Shown here one piece after another: positions 10,005-19,402 of a stretch of 64,000 nucleotides of DNA (positions are counted from its first letter, which is position 1; every line of letters begins with the position of its first letter). The position numbers and the translations under genes were made by a program. The DNA is from Streptomyces sp. NRRL S-87 (GTDB lineage Bacteria > Actinomycetota > Actinomycetes > Streptomycetales > Streptomycetaceae). The notes below the pieces were generated by a model, which ran no database searches, was not told where the DNA came from, and was given only the letters and a program-made list of their open reading frames with translations. The DNA lies in NCBI RefSeq assembly GCF_000719335.1, contig NZ_JOGB01000054.1, positions 1 through 64,000 on the forward strand. Direction: 5' to 3'.

Positions 10005-11783
10005 CTACAGACCGAGCTCCATCTCGAACTCGCCGGCTTCCAGGATCGCCTTGACGGCGGTCAGGTAGCGGGCGGCGTCCGCGCCGTCCACCAGGCGGTG
10101 GTCGTAGGACAGCGTCAGGTACGTCATGTCGCGGACGCCGATGACGGTGCCCTCGGCGGTCTCGATGACCGCCGGACGCTTGACGGTGGCGCCGATGCCC
10201 AGGATGGCGACCTGGTTCGGCGGCACGATGACGGTGTCGAACAGCGCACCGCGCGAGCCGGTGTTGCTGATGGTGAAGGTCGCGCCCGACAGCTCGTCCG
10301 GCGTGATCTTGTTGCTGCGGACCTTGCCGGCCAGGTCGGCGGTCGCCTTGGCGATGCCGGCCAGGTTGAGGTCGCCCGCACCCTTGATGACCGGGGTCAT
10401 CAGGCCCTTCTCGGAGTCCACGGCGATGCCGATGTTCTCCGAGTCGAAGTAGGTGATGGTGCCCTCGTCCTCGTTGATCCGGGCGTTGACGACCGCGTGG
10501 GCCTTCAGCGCCTGGGCCGCGGCCTTGACGAAGAACGGCATCGGGGAGAGCTTCACGCCCTCGCGGGCCGCGAACGCGTCCTTGGCCTGCCCGCGCAGCC
10601 TCATGATCTTGGTGATGTCCACCTCGATCACGGAGGAGAGCTGGGCCTGCGAGTGCAGCGCCTTCATCATGTTGTCGCCGATGACCTTGCGCATGCGGGT
10701 CATCTTGACGGTCTGACCGCGCAGCTCGGACACCGCGAGCGCCGGGGCCTTGGACGCGGCGGCCGGAGCGGCGGCAGCGGCCGGAGCCGGGGCGGCGGCG
10801 GCCTTGGCGGCCTCCGCGGCGGCGATGACGTCCTGCTTGCGGATGCGGCCGCCGACGCCGGTGCCCGTGACCGTGGCCAGGTCGACACCGGACTCCGAGG
10901 CCAGCTTGCGGACCAGCGGGGTCACGTACGCGCCCTCGTCGCCGGAGACGGCGGCGGGGGCCGGGGTGACGGGAGCCGGGGCGGCGACCGGCGCCGGAGC
11001 CGGAGCGGCCGGGGCCGGAGCGGCGACCGGAGCCGGGGCGGCAACGGGAGCCGGGGCGGCCACCGGAGCCGGAGCCGGAGCGGCCGGGGCGGCCGGAGCC
11101 GGAGCCGGAGCGGCGGCCGGGGCCGGGGCGGCCGGAGCCGGAGCCGCGGCGGGGGCGGCACCGGCGGCGCCGATGACGGCGAGACGGGCGCCGACCTCGG
11201 CGGTCTCGTCCTCGCCGACCAGGATCTCCAGCAGCGTGCCGGAGGCCGGCGACGGGATCTCGGTGTCGACCTTGTCGGTCGAGACCTCGAGCAGCGGCTC
11301 GTCGGCCTCGACCGTCTCGCCGACCGACTTCAGCCAGCGGGTGACGGTGCCCTCGGTGACGGACTCACCCAGGGCGGGGAGGACGACGTCGGTGCCGGAG
11401 GCGGCCGGAGCCGGAGCCGGGGCCGCGGGGGCCTCGGCGACCGGCGCCGGAGCGGCCGGGGCCTCGGCGGCGGGGGCGGGGGCCGGGGCGGCCGGAGCCG
11501 CGACCGGCTCGGCGGCCGGGGCCGGGGTGGCAGCGGGGGCACCGGTGCCGTCGTCGATGATGGCCAGCTCGGCGCCGACCTCGACGGTCTCGTCCTCGGC
11601 CACCTTGATGGAGGCCAGGATGCCGGAGGCGGGGGCCGGGATCTCGGTGTCGACCTTGTCGGTCGAGACCTCGAGCAGCGGCTCGTCGGCCTCGACGCGC
11701 TCGCCTTCGGCCTTCAGCCAGCGGGTGACAGTGCCCTCGGTGACGCTCTCACCGAGCGCCGGAAGGGTTACGGAAACCGACAT
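10005..11783 (-). CDS. sucB: Dihydrolipoamide acyltransferase (E2), two lipoyl domains
   Basis: 592 residues. Two lipoyl domains (about residues 1-76 and 122-198) each carry the lipoylation site [14 protein letters not shown]. They are joined by long Ala/Pro linkers. A peripheral subunit-binding domain follows ([15 protein letters not shown] ... [11 protein letters not shown], about residues 285-320), then the acyltransferase core with [13 protein letters not shown] and the catalytic [16 protein letters not shown] near the C-terminus. In actinobacteria this protein serves as the E2 of pyruvate dehydrogenase (with AceE) and is annotated SucB. It lies 56 bases downstream of lpd in a minus-strand operon. 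The Ala/Pro linkers are encoded by imperfect GGAGCCGG repeats, likely sites of length variation. Confidence 0.96.
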   Translation of the reverse strand: MSVSVTLPALGESVTEGTVTRWLKAEGERVEADEPLLEVSTDKVDTEIPAPASGILASIKVAEDETVEVGAELAIIDDGTGAPAATPAPAAEPVAAPAAPAPAPAAEAPAAPAPVAEAPAAPAPAPAASGTDVVLPALGESVTEGTVTRWLKSVGETVEADEPLLEVSTDKVDTEIPSPASGTLLEILVGEDETAEVGARLAVIGAAGAAPAAAPAPAAPAPAAAPAPAPAAPAAPAPAPVAAPAPVAAPAPVAAPAPAAPAPAPVAAPAPVTPAPAAVSGDEGAYVTPLVRKLASESGVDLATVTGTGVGGRIRKQDVIAAAEAAKAAAAPAPAAAAAPAAASKAPALAVSELRGQTVKMTRMRKVIGDNMMKALHSQAQLSSVIEVDITKIMRLRGQAKDAFAAREGVKLSPMPFFVKAAAQALKAHAVVNARINEDEGTITYFDSENIGIAVDSEKGLMTPVIKGAGDLNLAGIAKATADLAGKVRSNKITPDELSGATFTISNTGSRGALFDTVIVPPNQVAILGIGATVKRPAVIETAEGTVIGVRDMTYLTLSYDHRLVDGADAARYLTAVKAILEAGEFEMELGL

Positions 11784-11839
11784 GGTTTCTGTTGCTCCTT
11801 ACGAATGTGCGGTAGTGGTCGTCGCGCCCGTTGACTGGA

Positions 11840-13228
11840 TTAGTCGTGGGAGTGCAGGGGCTTGCCGGCCAGGGCCAGGTGGGCCTCGCCGAGCGCCTCG
11901 TTCTGCGTCGGGTGCGCGTGGATGAGCTGCGCGACCTCGGCCGGCAGAGCCTCCCAGTTGTAGATCAGCTGGGCCTCGCCGACCTGCTCGCCCATCCGGT
12001 CACCGACCATGTGGACGCCGACGACGGCACCGTCCTTGACCTGGACGAGCTTGATCTCGCCCGCGGTCTTCAGGATCTTGCTCTTGCCGTTGCCCGCCAG
12101 GTTGTACTTGAGGGCGACGACCTTGTCCGCACCGTAGATCTCCTTGGCCTTGGCCTCGGTGATGCCCACGGAGGCGACCTCGGGGTGGCAGTACGTGACG
12201 CGCGGCACACCGTCGTAGTCGATCGGGACGGTCTTCAGACCGGCCAGGCGCTCGGCCACGAGGATGCCCTCGGCGAAGCCGACGTGCGCGAGCTGGAGGG
12301 TCGGGACGAGGTCGCCCACGGCCGAGATCGTCGGCACGTTGGTCTGCATGTACTCGTCGACCAGGACGTAGCCGCGGTCCATCGCGACGCCCTGCTCCTC
12401 GTAGCCCAGGCCCTGCGAGACCGGGCCGCGGCCGATGGCGACCAGCAGCACCTCGGCCTCGAAGGTCTTGCCGTCGGCGAGGGTGACCCGCACACCGTTC
12501 TCGGTGTACTCGGCCTTCTCGAAGAAGGTGCCGAGGTTGAACTTGATCCCGCGCTTGCGGAAGGCGCGCTCCAGCAGCTTGGAGCTGTTCTCGTCCTCGA
12601 CCGGGACGAGGTGCTTGAGGCCCTCGATGACGGTGACGTCGGTGCCGAAGGACTTCCACGCCGAGGCGAACTCGACGCCGATGACGCCGCCGCCCAGGAT
12701 GATCGCGGACTGCGGGACGCGGTCCAGCACGAGCGCGTGGTCGGAGGAGATGATCCGGTTGCCGTCGATGTCCAGGCCCGGCAGCGAGCGCGGCACGGAG
12801 CCGGTCGCCAGGAGGACGTGGCGGCCCTGGATGCGCTGGCCGTTGACGTCGACCGACGTCGGGGAGGACAGGCGGCCCTCACCCTCGATGTAGGTCACCT
12901 TGCGGGAGGCCACCAGGCCCTGCAGACCCTTGTACAGGCCGGCGATGACGTCGTCCTTGTACTTGTGGACGCCCGCGATGTCGATGCCCTCGAAGGAGGC
13001 CTTGACACCGAACTGGGCGGCCTCGCGGGCCTGGTCCGCGACCTCGCCGGCGTGCAGCAGGGCCTTGGTCGGGATGCAGCCGTTGTGCAGGCAGGTGCCG
13101 CCGAGCTTGTTCTTCTCGATCAGGGCAACGTCCAGACCCAGCTGCGAGGCGCGCAGCGCCGCGGCGTAACCGCCACTGCCACCGCCGAGGATCACTAGGT
13201 CGAAAACGGTGCTGGCGTCGTTCGCCAC
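11840..13228 (-). CDS. lpdA: Dihydrolipoyl dehydrogenase (E3)
   Basis: 462 residues. The FAD-binding motif LVILGGGSGGYAAALRA is at residues 11-27. The redox-active disulfide is in GGTCLHNGCIPTKALLH (Cys46, Cys51). A second nucleotide-binding motif IILGGGVIGVEFAS is mid-protein, and the C-terminal dimer domain has the catalytic LIHAHPTQNEALGEA. It reoxidises the dihydrolipoyl arms of the E2 encoded next to it. The start is the GTG at 13228 with GGAGGACGTGAC directly upstream; the longer frame has no ribosome site. It is first gene of the lpd-sucB operon. Confidence 0.97.
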   Translation of the reverse strand: MANDASTVFDLVILGGGSGGYAAALRASQLGLDVALIEKNKLGGTCLHNGCIPTKALLHAGEVADQAREAAQFGVKASFEGIDIAGVHKYKDDVIAGLYKGLQGLVASRKVTYIEGEGRLSSPTSVDVNGQRIQGRHVLLATGSVPRSLPGLDIDGNRIISSDHALVLDRVPQSAIILGGGVIGVEFASAWKSFGTDVTVIEGLKHLVPVEDENSSKLLERAFRKRGIKFNLGTFFEKAEYTENGVRVTLADGKTFEAEVLLVAIGRGPVSQGLGYEEQGVAMDRGYVLVDEYMQTNVPTISAVGDLVPTLQLAHVGFAEGILVAERLAGLKTVPIDYDGVPRVTYCHPEVASVGITEAKAKEIYGADKVVALKYNLAGNGKSKILKTAGEIKLVQVKDGAVVGVHMVGDRMGEQVGEAQLIYNWEALPAEVAQLIHAHPTQNEALGEAHLALAGKPLHSHD

Positions 13229-13459
13229 GTCACGTCCTCCATGCATGTGCGCCGGGCACCGGCCGTGCGTGACCGGGCGGCGGCTGGTATTCGGCCGCTG
13301 TTTCTTCGGCCCTGTGGTGGGGGCCCTGTCCTGCCGAGAACCCATCTTCGCATTTGTCGAGGGAACGCGGGACGCCGGGCCCGGTGTGAGACGGGAGGTT
13401 CCGCCGGAATCCGGGGTTACCGCCGCGTAGGAAGGTACGGATTTCGTCGAGGGTGAACA

Positions 13460-13488
13460 GGCCCCGGACCGGCTCTCGGTCCGGGGCC
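13460..13488 (-). terminator. Perfect 12-bp hairpin between pepA and lpd
   Basis: GGCCCCGGACCG - GCTCT - CGGTCCGGGGCC is a perfect inverted repeat about 225 bases downstream of the pepA stop and 230 upstream of lpd. It probably ends pepA transcription. The remaining stretch to the lpd start contains no supported gene; a short minus-strand frame from 13499 lacks homology I recognise. Confidence 0.7.
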
Positions 13489-13609
13489 GTGCTCACGTCA
13501 AGCCGGCGTCGAGCCGGACGGGCGGACCGCCCGTCCGGTGGCGTAGCGGCGCCAGTGGCGGAGATCCGCCACCCGGGACGGGCGGCCGGCCGCCGACGGG
13601 GCCGGCGGC

Positions 13610-13711
13610 CGTACGGTCGTCCCAGGTCGTACGGCCTCGTGAGGCACCGTACGGTCCGGGCCGTACGCTCGTGAGGGGTCGTACGGACCGGGTCTTGCGG
13701 GGTTCGTACGG
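13610..13711. repeat. Cluster of CGTACGG motifs after pepA
   Basis: The palindrome-containing heptamer CGTACGG occurs at 13610, 13628, 13648, 13680 and 13705, with the variant CGTACGC at 13662. The spacings are 18, 20, 14, 18 and 25 bases. The last copy touches the pepA stop codon. The meaning is unknown; it may be a protein-binding array or a decayed tandem repeat. Confidence 0.7.
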
Positions 13712-15235
13712 TCAGCCCAGGTCGCCGGAGGCGGTCCGCTCGGCCAGCCGCACCAGGGTGCGCACGGCGGAGCCGGTGCCACCCTTGGGCGTGTAGCCGT
13801 ACGGGGCGCCCTCGTGGAAGGCCGGGCCGGCGATGTCCAGGTGCGCCCAGGTGATGCCCTCGCCCACGAACTCCTTCAGGAACAGGCCGGCGACCAGGCC
13901 GCCGCCCATGCGCTCGCCCATGTTCGCGATGTCGGCGGTGGACGAGTCCATGCCCTTGCGCATGTCGGCGGGGAGCGGCATCGGCCACGAGGCCTCGCCG
14001 ACCTCCTCGGCGATCTCGTGCAGGGAGGTGCGGAAGGCGTCGTCGTTGGCCATCACGCCGAAGGTGCGGTTGCCCAGGGCGAACACCATGGCGCCGGTGA
14101 GGGTGGCCACGTCCACGATGGCGTCCGGGTTCTCCTCGGAGGCCTTGGTGAGGGCGTCGGCCAGGACCAGGCGGCCCTCGGCGTCGGTGTTGAGGACCTC
14201 GACGGTCTTGCCGCTGTACATGCGCAGCACGTCGCCGGGGCGGGTGGCGGAGCCGGAGGGCATGTTCTCGGCGAGCGCGAGCCAGCCGGTGACGTTGACC
14301 TCCAGGCCCAGGCGGGCGGCGGCGACGACGGCGGAGAACACGGCGGCGGCGCCGGCCATGTCGCACTTCATCGTCTCGTTGTGGCCGGCCGGCTTCAGGG
14401 AGATGCCGCCCGAGTCGTAGGTGATGCCCTTGCCGACGAAGGCCAGGTGCTTCTCCGCCTTCGGGTGGGTGTAGGCCAGCTTGACCAGGCGCGGCGGGGC
14501 CTCCGAGCCGCGGCCGACGCCCATGATGCCGCCGTAGCCGCCCTTGAGGAGCGCCTTGTCGTCCAGCACCTGGACCTTGATGCCGAGCTCCTTGGCGGTG
14601 GCCTGGGCCACCGCGGCGAAGGCCTCGGGGTTCAGGTCGTTCGGCGGGGTGTTCACCAGGTCGCGGGCGATGTTCACCTCGGCGGCGACGATCTTGGCCC
14701 GCTCGGCCGCGGCCTTGTGCTCCTTGTCGCGCGGCTTGGCGCCGAGCAGGGCGATCTCGGCGAGCGGCTGCTTGCCGTTCTTGCCGTCCTTCTTCTCGCC
14801 GCCCTGGTAGGCGGTGAAGGCGTACGCGCCGAGCAGCGCGCCCTCGACGATCGCGGTGACGGCCGAGGCGTCCTCGACGGGCAGCGCGAAGCCGGCCTTC
14901 TTGGCGCCGTGCAGTGCGCGGGCGGCGGAGCCGGCCGCCTTGCGCAGGATCTCCTCGTCGTACGAGGCGTCGTCCTCCGGGGCGTCGCCCAGGCCGACGG
15001 CGATCACGACCGGGACCTTGAGGCCGGCGGGGGCGGCCAGCTTGGTGACCTCGCCGTCGGCGCCCGAGGCGCCCAGCGCGTCGAGTACGGCGGCGAGCTT
15101 GCCGTCGAACGCCGCGTCCACGGGCTCCGCGCCCGGGGCGACGACCGGGCCCTTGGCGCCCTTGGCGACACCGACGACGAGGGCGTCGGCGCGCAGCGTC
15201 GCCGCGCCGGCAGTGCTGAGAGTCAGAGCAGTCAC
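13712..15235 (-). CDS. pepA: Leucyl aminopeptidase (M17 family)
   Basis: 507 residues, normal for PepA. The M17 dimetal site is visible: GKGITYDSGGISLKPAG (metal Lys and Asp), KCDMAGAAAVF, and the signature NTDAEGRLVLADAL with its catalytic Arg. It removes N-terminal residues, preferably Leu, from peptides in the cytoplasm, using two Zn or Mn ions. The start is GTG 15235 (MTALTLSTAGAATLRADAL). The C-terminus ends AERTASGDLG. Upstream is a divergent intergenic region shared with the exopolysaccharide operon. pepA next to lpd is the conserved order in Streptomyces. Confidence 0.96.
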   Translation of the reverse strand: MTALTLSTAGAATLRADALVVGVAKGAKGPVVAPGAEPVDAAFDGKLAAVLDALGASGADGEVTKLAAPAGLKVPVVIAVGLGDAPEDDASYDEEILRKAAGSAARALHGAKKAGFALPVEDASAVTAIVEGALLGAYAFTAYQGGEKKDGKNGKQPLAEIALLGAKPRDKEHKAAAERAKIVAAEVNIARDLVNTPPNDLNPEAFAAVAQATAKELGIKVQVLDDKALLKGGYGGIMGVGRGSEAPPRLVKLAYTHPKAEKHLAFVGKGITYDSGGISLKPAGHNETMKCDMAGAAAVFSAVVAAARLGLEVNVTGWLALAENMPSGSATRPGDVLRMYSGKTVEVLNTDAEGRLVLADALTKASEENPDAIVDVATLTGAMVFALGNRTFGVMANDDAFRTSLHEIAEEVGEASWPMPLPADMRKGMDSSTADIANMGERMGGGLVAGLFLKEFVGEGITWAHLDIAGPAFHEGAPYGYTPKGGTGSAVRTLVRLAERTASGDLG

Positions 15236-15579
15236 GGTGGTGAGGTCTCGCTTCCATTCGATTGTGAGGCCGGTGGGGGTGGCCGGCCGTGTTCAGCGAT
15301 CGTATTCCGGCCCGTCGCCCGCCGGAAAAGAGCCTACGCGTGGACGGGCGTCCGTACGCCACTACGTGAAGGGAGAGCTTGTTCGACCGAATGGTCGCGA
15401 GGTTCACCCATCTGTGGCCTCTGCTCCAGGTTTGGCTCGTAGGCCTGACGAGGTCCGCAACACTCGAGCCACTCTCGCAAGGGGACGCGGGGTTCCTTTG
15501 CACGATTTCCACAGAGCCTCACCCGTCCGGCCCCCGCCAGGGCCGGACGCGGCGGGCTGCTGCGGGGGGAAGGCCATCG

Positions 15580-17646
15580 ATGGTCAAGAGGAATCGGATG
15601 AACCGGGCAGCGGCCGTGTGCGTCGCGGCCGCGCTCGTGTCGGTCGCCGCACCGGCGGTGACGGCGGGGGCCCAGCCCGCCCTGGGGGCGGTCGCGGCCG
15701 TCGGGGCCGCGGCGGCGGTCACACCGCGGATCGACCTGAAAGTGCTCGTCGTCGACGACGGCGGCAGTTCGGTGGACGCGCTGGTCGCCGAGCTGACGGA
15801 CACGGGGGTGCCCTTCACGCGGATCGACCTCCGGGACACCGCCCGCCCGGTGATCAACGCGGCTTTCCTGGCCGACACCGTCGACGGGCGGCCGCGGGCC
15901 AGGTACCAGGGCGTGGTCCTGCCCAACGAGAACCCCTTCGGCGACGGCTCCGCCGAGGCGGCGGCGCTGGCCGCCTACGAGACGACCTACGGGATCCGCC
16001 AGGTCGACGCCTACACCTGGGCCCACCCGGGCGTGGGACTGGACTACACCGACAGCGGCGGCTACGCGGGCATGCTGGACGGCACCCCTGCCGCCGTCAC
16101 CGACGCCGGCAGGGCCGGCCCGTTCGGCTACCTCGCGGGTCAGGTCCTCTTCGAGGACAACTCGACCCTGATTCCGGAGAGCTACGGCTACCTCGGCCGG
16201 CCGCGCCCCGGCTACACCAGCCTCGTCGACGCCCCCGTCGAGGGCGGCCGGGCCTCGATGGTCGGCACGTACGAGCACGACGGACGCTCCGAACTCGTCG
16301 TCACCTTCGGGTACAACCGCTACCAGCGGCAGTTCCGGCTGCTGGCCCGGGGCATCGTCGACTGGCTCACCCAGGGCGTCCACCTCGGCCAGTCCCGCAA
16401 CTACTTCTCGGTCCACGTCGACGACGTCTTCGCGCCCGACGCCCGCTGGAACCCGGACCTCAACTGCACGCCCGGGGACATCGACTGCGCCGGTGGCGCG
16501 GACGCCGGGAACGACATCCGCATGACCGCCGCCGACGCCGCGTACGCCGCCCAGTGGCAGCAGTCCCGCGGCTTCACCCTCGACATGGTCTACAACGCGG
16601 GCGCGGGGGAGGAGTGGAAGGCCGAGCACGGCGCCGCCGACGCCCTCACCGACCGGCTGGTGGCCGACCGGGCTCAGTACCGCTGGATCAACCACACCTA
16701 CACGCACCCCTTCCTCGGTTGCGTCCAGGACGTCTCGGTCGTGCCGTGGAAGTGCTCGACCGACGCCGCCGGTGCCACCCAGTGGGTGAGCCGCTCCGAG
16801 ATCGCCGGCCAGATCCGCGACAACAACGACTGGGCCGCGCAGAAGGGGCTTCCGGTCGACCGCACCGAGCTCGTCACCGGCGAGCACTCCGGCCTGAAGA
16901 CCCTGCCGCAGCAGCCCGTCGACAACCCCAACCTGGCCGGGGCGCTGTCCGACACGGGGGTCCGCTGGATCGCCAGCGACAACTCCCGCGAGCCCGTCCA
17001 GCGGGCCGTGGGGCAGGCGCAGACCGTCCCGCGCTACCCGATGAACGTGTACTACAACACCGGCACCGCCGCCGAGATGGCCGACGAGTACAACTGGATC
17101 TACACCTCGGCGGCCGACGGCGGCAGCGGGATCTGCGAGAACAACGCCACCTCCACCTGCCTCCCCGCGCCCCTGGACCCGGCCACCGGCTACGCGACCT
17201 ACATCGTCCCGCAGGAGGCCCGCACCGCTCTGCGGCACGTGCTCGGCAACGACCCGCGCCCGCACTACGTCCACCAGTCCAACCTGGCCGAGGAGCGCAT
17301 CCTCTACCCCGTCCTCGACGAGGTCCTCACCACCTACCGCGCCACCTTCGCGGCCAACACCCCGATCGTGAACCTCCGCCAGCGCGACCAGGGCGTCGAA
17401 CTCGCCCGCCGCACCGCCTGGGACAAGGCGCTGGCCGACGGCAAGGTCACCGCCTACCGGATCGGCACCACCGTCACCGTCAAGGCCCCGGTCGGAGTGT
17501 CCGCCCCGATCACCGCCCCCGAGGGCACCCGCAAGCAGATGGTGATCGGCACCGCCGTCTGGGGCACCGCCTACGCGGGCACCCGCTCCGCGTGGGCCGG
17601 CCCCGAGCTGCTGCAGTCGGGCGTGACGCTGAAGCTGCCCAGCTGA
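15580..17646 (+). CDS. Secreted Agd3-like polysaccharide deacetylase (CE18-type), exopolysaccharide operon gene 1
   Basis: 688 residues with an N-terminal signal sequence: basic VKRNRMNR, a hydrophobic core, then AVTAGAQPA (cleavage near residue 32). Residues ~50-265 form an alpha/beta domain (LKVLVVDDGGSSVDALV). Residues ~270-570 look like a deacetylase barrel: SVHVDDVF (279-284) resembles the catalytic/metal Asp-Asp motif, NHTYTHPF (371-378) the metal-binding H-x3-H, and EHSGL (435-439) another conserved site. This arrangement recalls Agd3, the fungal galactosaminogalactan deacetylase (family CE18), and PelA. A short beta-rich C-terminal domain follows. The start is ATG 15580 with GGGGGGAAGG upstream. 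It opens an operon with a PelF-like transferase, a membrane protein and a Spherulin-4 hydrolase. The CE18 assignment is by eye. Confidence 0.75.
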   Translation: MVKRNRMNRAAAVCVAAALVSVAAPAVTAGAQPALGAVAAVGAAAAVTPRIDLKVLVVDDGGSSVDALVAELTDTGVPFTRIDLRDTARPVINAAFLADTVDGRPRARYQGVVLPNENPFGDGSAEAAALAAYETTYGIRQVDAYTWAHPGVGLDYTDSGGYAGMLDGTPAAVTDAGRAGPFGYLAGQVLFEDNSTLIPESYGYLGRPRPGYTSLVDAPVEGGRASMVGTYEHDGRSELVVTFGYNRYQRQFRLLARGIVDWLTQGVHLGQSRNYFSVHVDDVFAPDARWNPDLNCTPGDIDCAGGADAGNDIRMTAADAAYAAQWQQSRGFTLDMVYNAGAGEEWKAEHGAADALTDRLVADRAQYRWINHTYTHPFLGCVQDVSVVPWKCSTDAAGATQWVSRSEIAGQIRDNNDWAAQKGLPVDRTELVTGEHSGLKTLPQQPVDNPNLAGALSDTGVRWIASDNSREPVQRAVGQAQTVPRYPMNVYYNTGTAAEMADEYNWIYTSAADGGSGICENNATSTCLPAPLDPATGYATYIVPQEARTALRHVLGNDPRPHYVHQSNLAEERILYPVLDEVLTTYRATFAANTPIVNLRQRDQGVELARRTAWDKALADGKVTAYRIGTTVTVKAPVGVSAPITAPEGTRKQMVIGTAVWGTAYAGTRSAWAGPELLQSGVTLKLPS

Positions 17647-17663
17647 CCTCCCGTCCGGCTGAC

Positions 17664-17700
17664 GCAACCGCAACCAACCGCAACCAACCGCAACCGACCC
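17664..17700. repeat. Short tandem repeat, 10-bp unit CCGCAACCAA
   Basis: Three to four copies of CCGCAACCAA, slightly degraded at the ends, fill the gap between the deacetylase and the glycosyltransferase gene. No hairpin terminator is seen in this gap, consistent with co-transcription. Confidence 0.75.
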
Positions 17701-17788
17701 CAACACCGCACCACTGCCTGCACCATCCCGCCGGCGCACCCGCAACCGGGCGCGCCGGCGCCTTCGAGTCCTGGGGGGACACACCGCA

Positions 17789-19402
17789 ATGAGCCATGGG
17801 CGTCACGTCACCATGCTCACGGAAGGCACCTACCCGCACGTCCACGGCGGCGTCAGCACCTGGTGCGACCAGCTCGTCCGCGGCATGCCCGAGGTCGACT
17901 TCAACGTCACCGCCCTCACCGGCACCGGCCGCGAACCCGTCACCTGGGAGCTGCCCCGCAACGTCTACCGGCACACCGCCGTCCCCCTGTGGGGGCCCGC
18001 CCCCGGCCGCTCCCGGAACGCCGTCCTGCGCGGCCGCGCCCACCGCCGCTTCACCGAGACGTACGAGCGCTTCGTCCGCGCCCTCCTCGACCCGGCCGCC
18101 GCCCACGAGTTCAGCGGCGCACTGCACGCCTTCGCCGAACTCGCCCGCGCCGGGCGGCTGTCGGCCGCGCTGCGCTCCGAATCGGTGCTGCGCACCCTGA
18201 TGAGCGTATGGACCGGCCCCGGCCTGCCCGTGGCCGCCGCCCGCCCCACCCTCCACGACGCGCTCACCGCCAACGACCTGCTGGAGCACGCCCTGCGCCC
18301 GCTGGCCGTGCGCATCCCCGCGGACAGCGTCGCCCACGCCGTCAGCAGCGGCCTGGCCACCCTGCCCGCCCTCGCCGCCCAGCACTTCGACGGCGTCCCC
18401 TTCCTCCTCACCGAGCACGGCATCTACCTGCGCGAGCGCTACCTCGGCTACCGCAGCCAGGCCCAGCGCTACCCGGTCAAGGCCCTCATGCTCGGCTTCT
18501 ACCGGGCCCTCAACTCCGAGGGCTACCGGCGGGCCGACCTCATCACCCCCTGCAACCAGTACAACCGCCGCTGGGAGGAGCGCGGGGGCGCCGACGCCGA
18601 CCGCATCCGCACCGTCTACAACGGCGTCGACCCGCACCGCTTCCCCGACGCCGGACCCGAGCCCGAGGTCCCGACCCTCAGCTGGTGCGGCCGCATCGAT
18701 CCCATCAAGGACCTGGAGACCCTGATCCGGGCCTACGCGCTGATGCGCACCGAGCTGCCCGACCTCCGCCTCCGCCTCTTCGGCCCGGTGCCGGCCGGCG
18801 GCGAGGACTACCAACTCCGGCTGGAGAAGCTCGCCGCCGAACTCGGCGTCACGGACGGCATCACGTACGAGGGCCGCATCAGCGAGGTCGCCAAGGCCTA
18901 CGCGGCCGGCAGCGTGGTGATGCTCTCCAGCATCAGCGAGGGCTTCCCGTTCAGCATCATCGAGGCCATGTCCTGCGGCCGCACCACCGTCTCCACCGAC
19001 GTGGGCGGGGTCCGGGAGGCGGTGGGGGACACCGGCCTCGTGGTCCCCCCGCGCGAGCCCGAACTCATGGCCAGGGCCACCCTCGCGCTGCTGCGCGACC
19101 CCGCGCGCCGGGCCGAGCTGGGCCGGGCCTCGCGCCGCCGCGTGGTCGAGAAGTTCACCCTCAACCAGTCCGTCGACGGCTTCCGGCACATCTACCGGGA
19201 ACTGGCCGGCACCGGGCCCGGCGCCGCCGCCACCGCCGTCGGGGCCGCTGCCACCGCCGTCGGGCCCGCTGCCACTGCTGTCGGGGCCGCCGCCACCGCC
19301 GTCGGGGCCGCGCCCCTCGACGCCCTCCTGCCCCCGGTGGCCGCGGAGTTCGCCGCCGACCCCTGGTCCCGCGAGCTCGCGGCCGACGGGAGCCTGTGGT
19401 GA
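17789..19402 (+). CDS. pelF: PelF-like GT4 glycosyltransferase (DUF3492 + GT4)
   Basis: 537 residues. The N-terminal GT-B half (residues ~5-260) matches the PelF-type DUF3492 pattern: MLTEGTYPHVHGGVSTWCDQ, then FLLTEHGIYLRERYL (207-220). The C-terminal half has YNGVDPHRF, the WCGRIDPIKDLETLIRAY segment, and the EX7E motif of retaining GT4 enzymes as EGFPFSIIE (384-392). PelF uses UDP-GalNAc/UDP-GlcNAc-type donors to polymerise Pel in the cytoplasm. Residues ~476-508 are an AATAVG-repeat linker, followed by a short conserved-looking tail (AAEFAADPWSRELAADG). Start ATG 17789. The stop overlaps the next gene's GTG (GTGA), so the two are translationally coupled. The substrate is inferred. Confidence 0.88.
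   Translation: MSHGRHVTMLTEGTYPHVHGGVSTWCDQLVRGMPEVDFNVTALTGTGREPVTWELPRNVYRHTAVPLWGPAPGRSRNAVLRGRAHRRFTETYERFVRALLDPAAAHEFSGALHAFAELARAGRLSAALRSESVLRTLMSVWTGPGLPVAAARPTLHDALTANDLLEHALRPLAVRIPADSVAHAVSSGLATLPALAAQHFDGVPFLLTEHGIYLRERYLGYRSQAQRYPVKALMLGFYRALNSEGYRRADLITPCNQYNRRWEERGGADADRIRTVYNGVDPHRFPDAGPEPEVPTLSWCGRIDPIKDLETLIRAYALMRTELPDLRLRLFGPVPAGGEDYQLRLEKLAAELGVTDGITYEGRISEVAKAYAAGSVVMLSSISEGFPFSIIEAMSCGRTTVSTDVGGVREAVGDTGLVVPPREPELMARATLALLRDPARRAELGRASRRRVVEKFTLNQSVDGFRHIYRELAGTGPGAAATAVGAAATAVGPAATAVGAAATAVGAAPLDALLPPVAAEFAADPWSRELAADGSLW

Noticed and set aside
13230..13499. Short minus-strand frame between pepA and lpd (STAPDREPVRGLFTLDEIRTF...)
   Set aside because: It starts inside the terminator hairpin, has no ribosome site and no family pattern, and overlaps the lpd leader.
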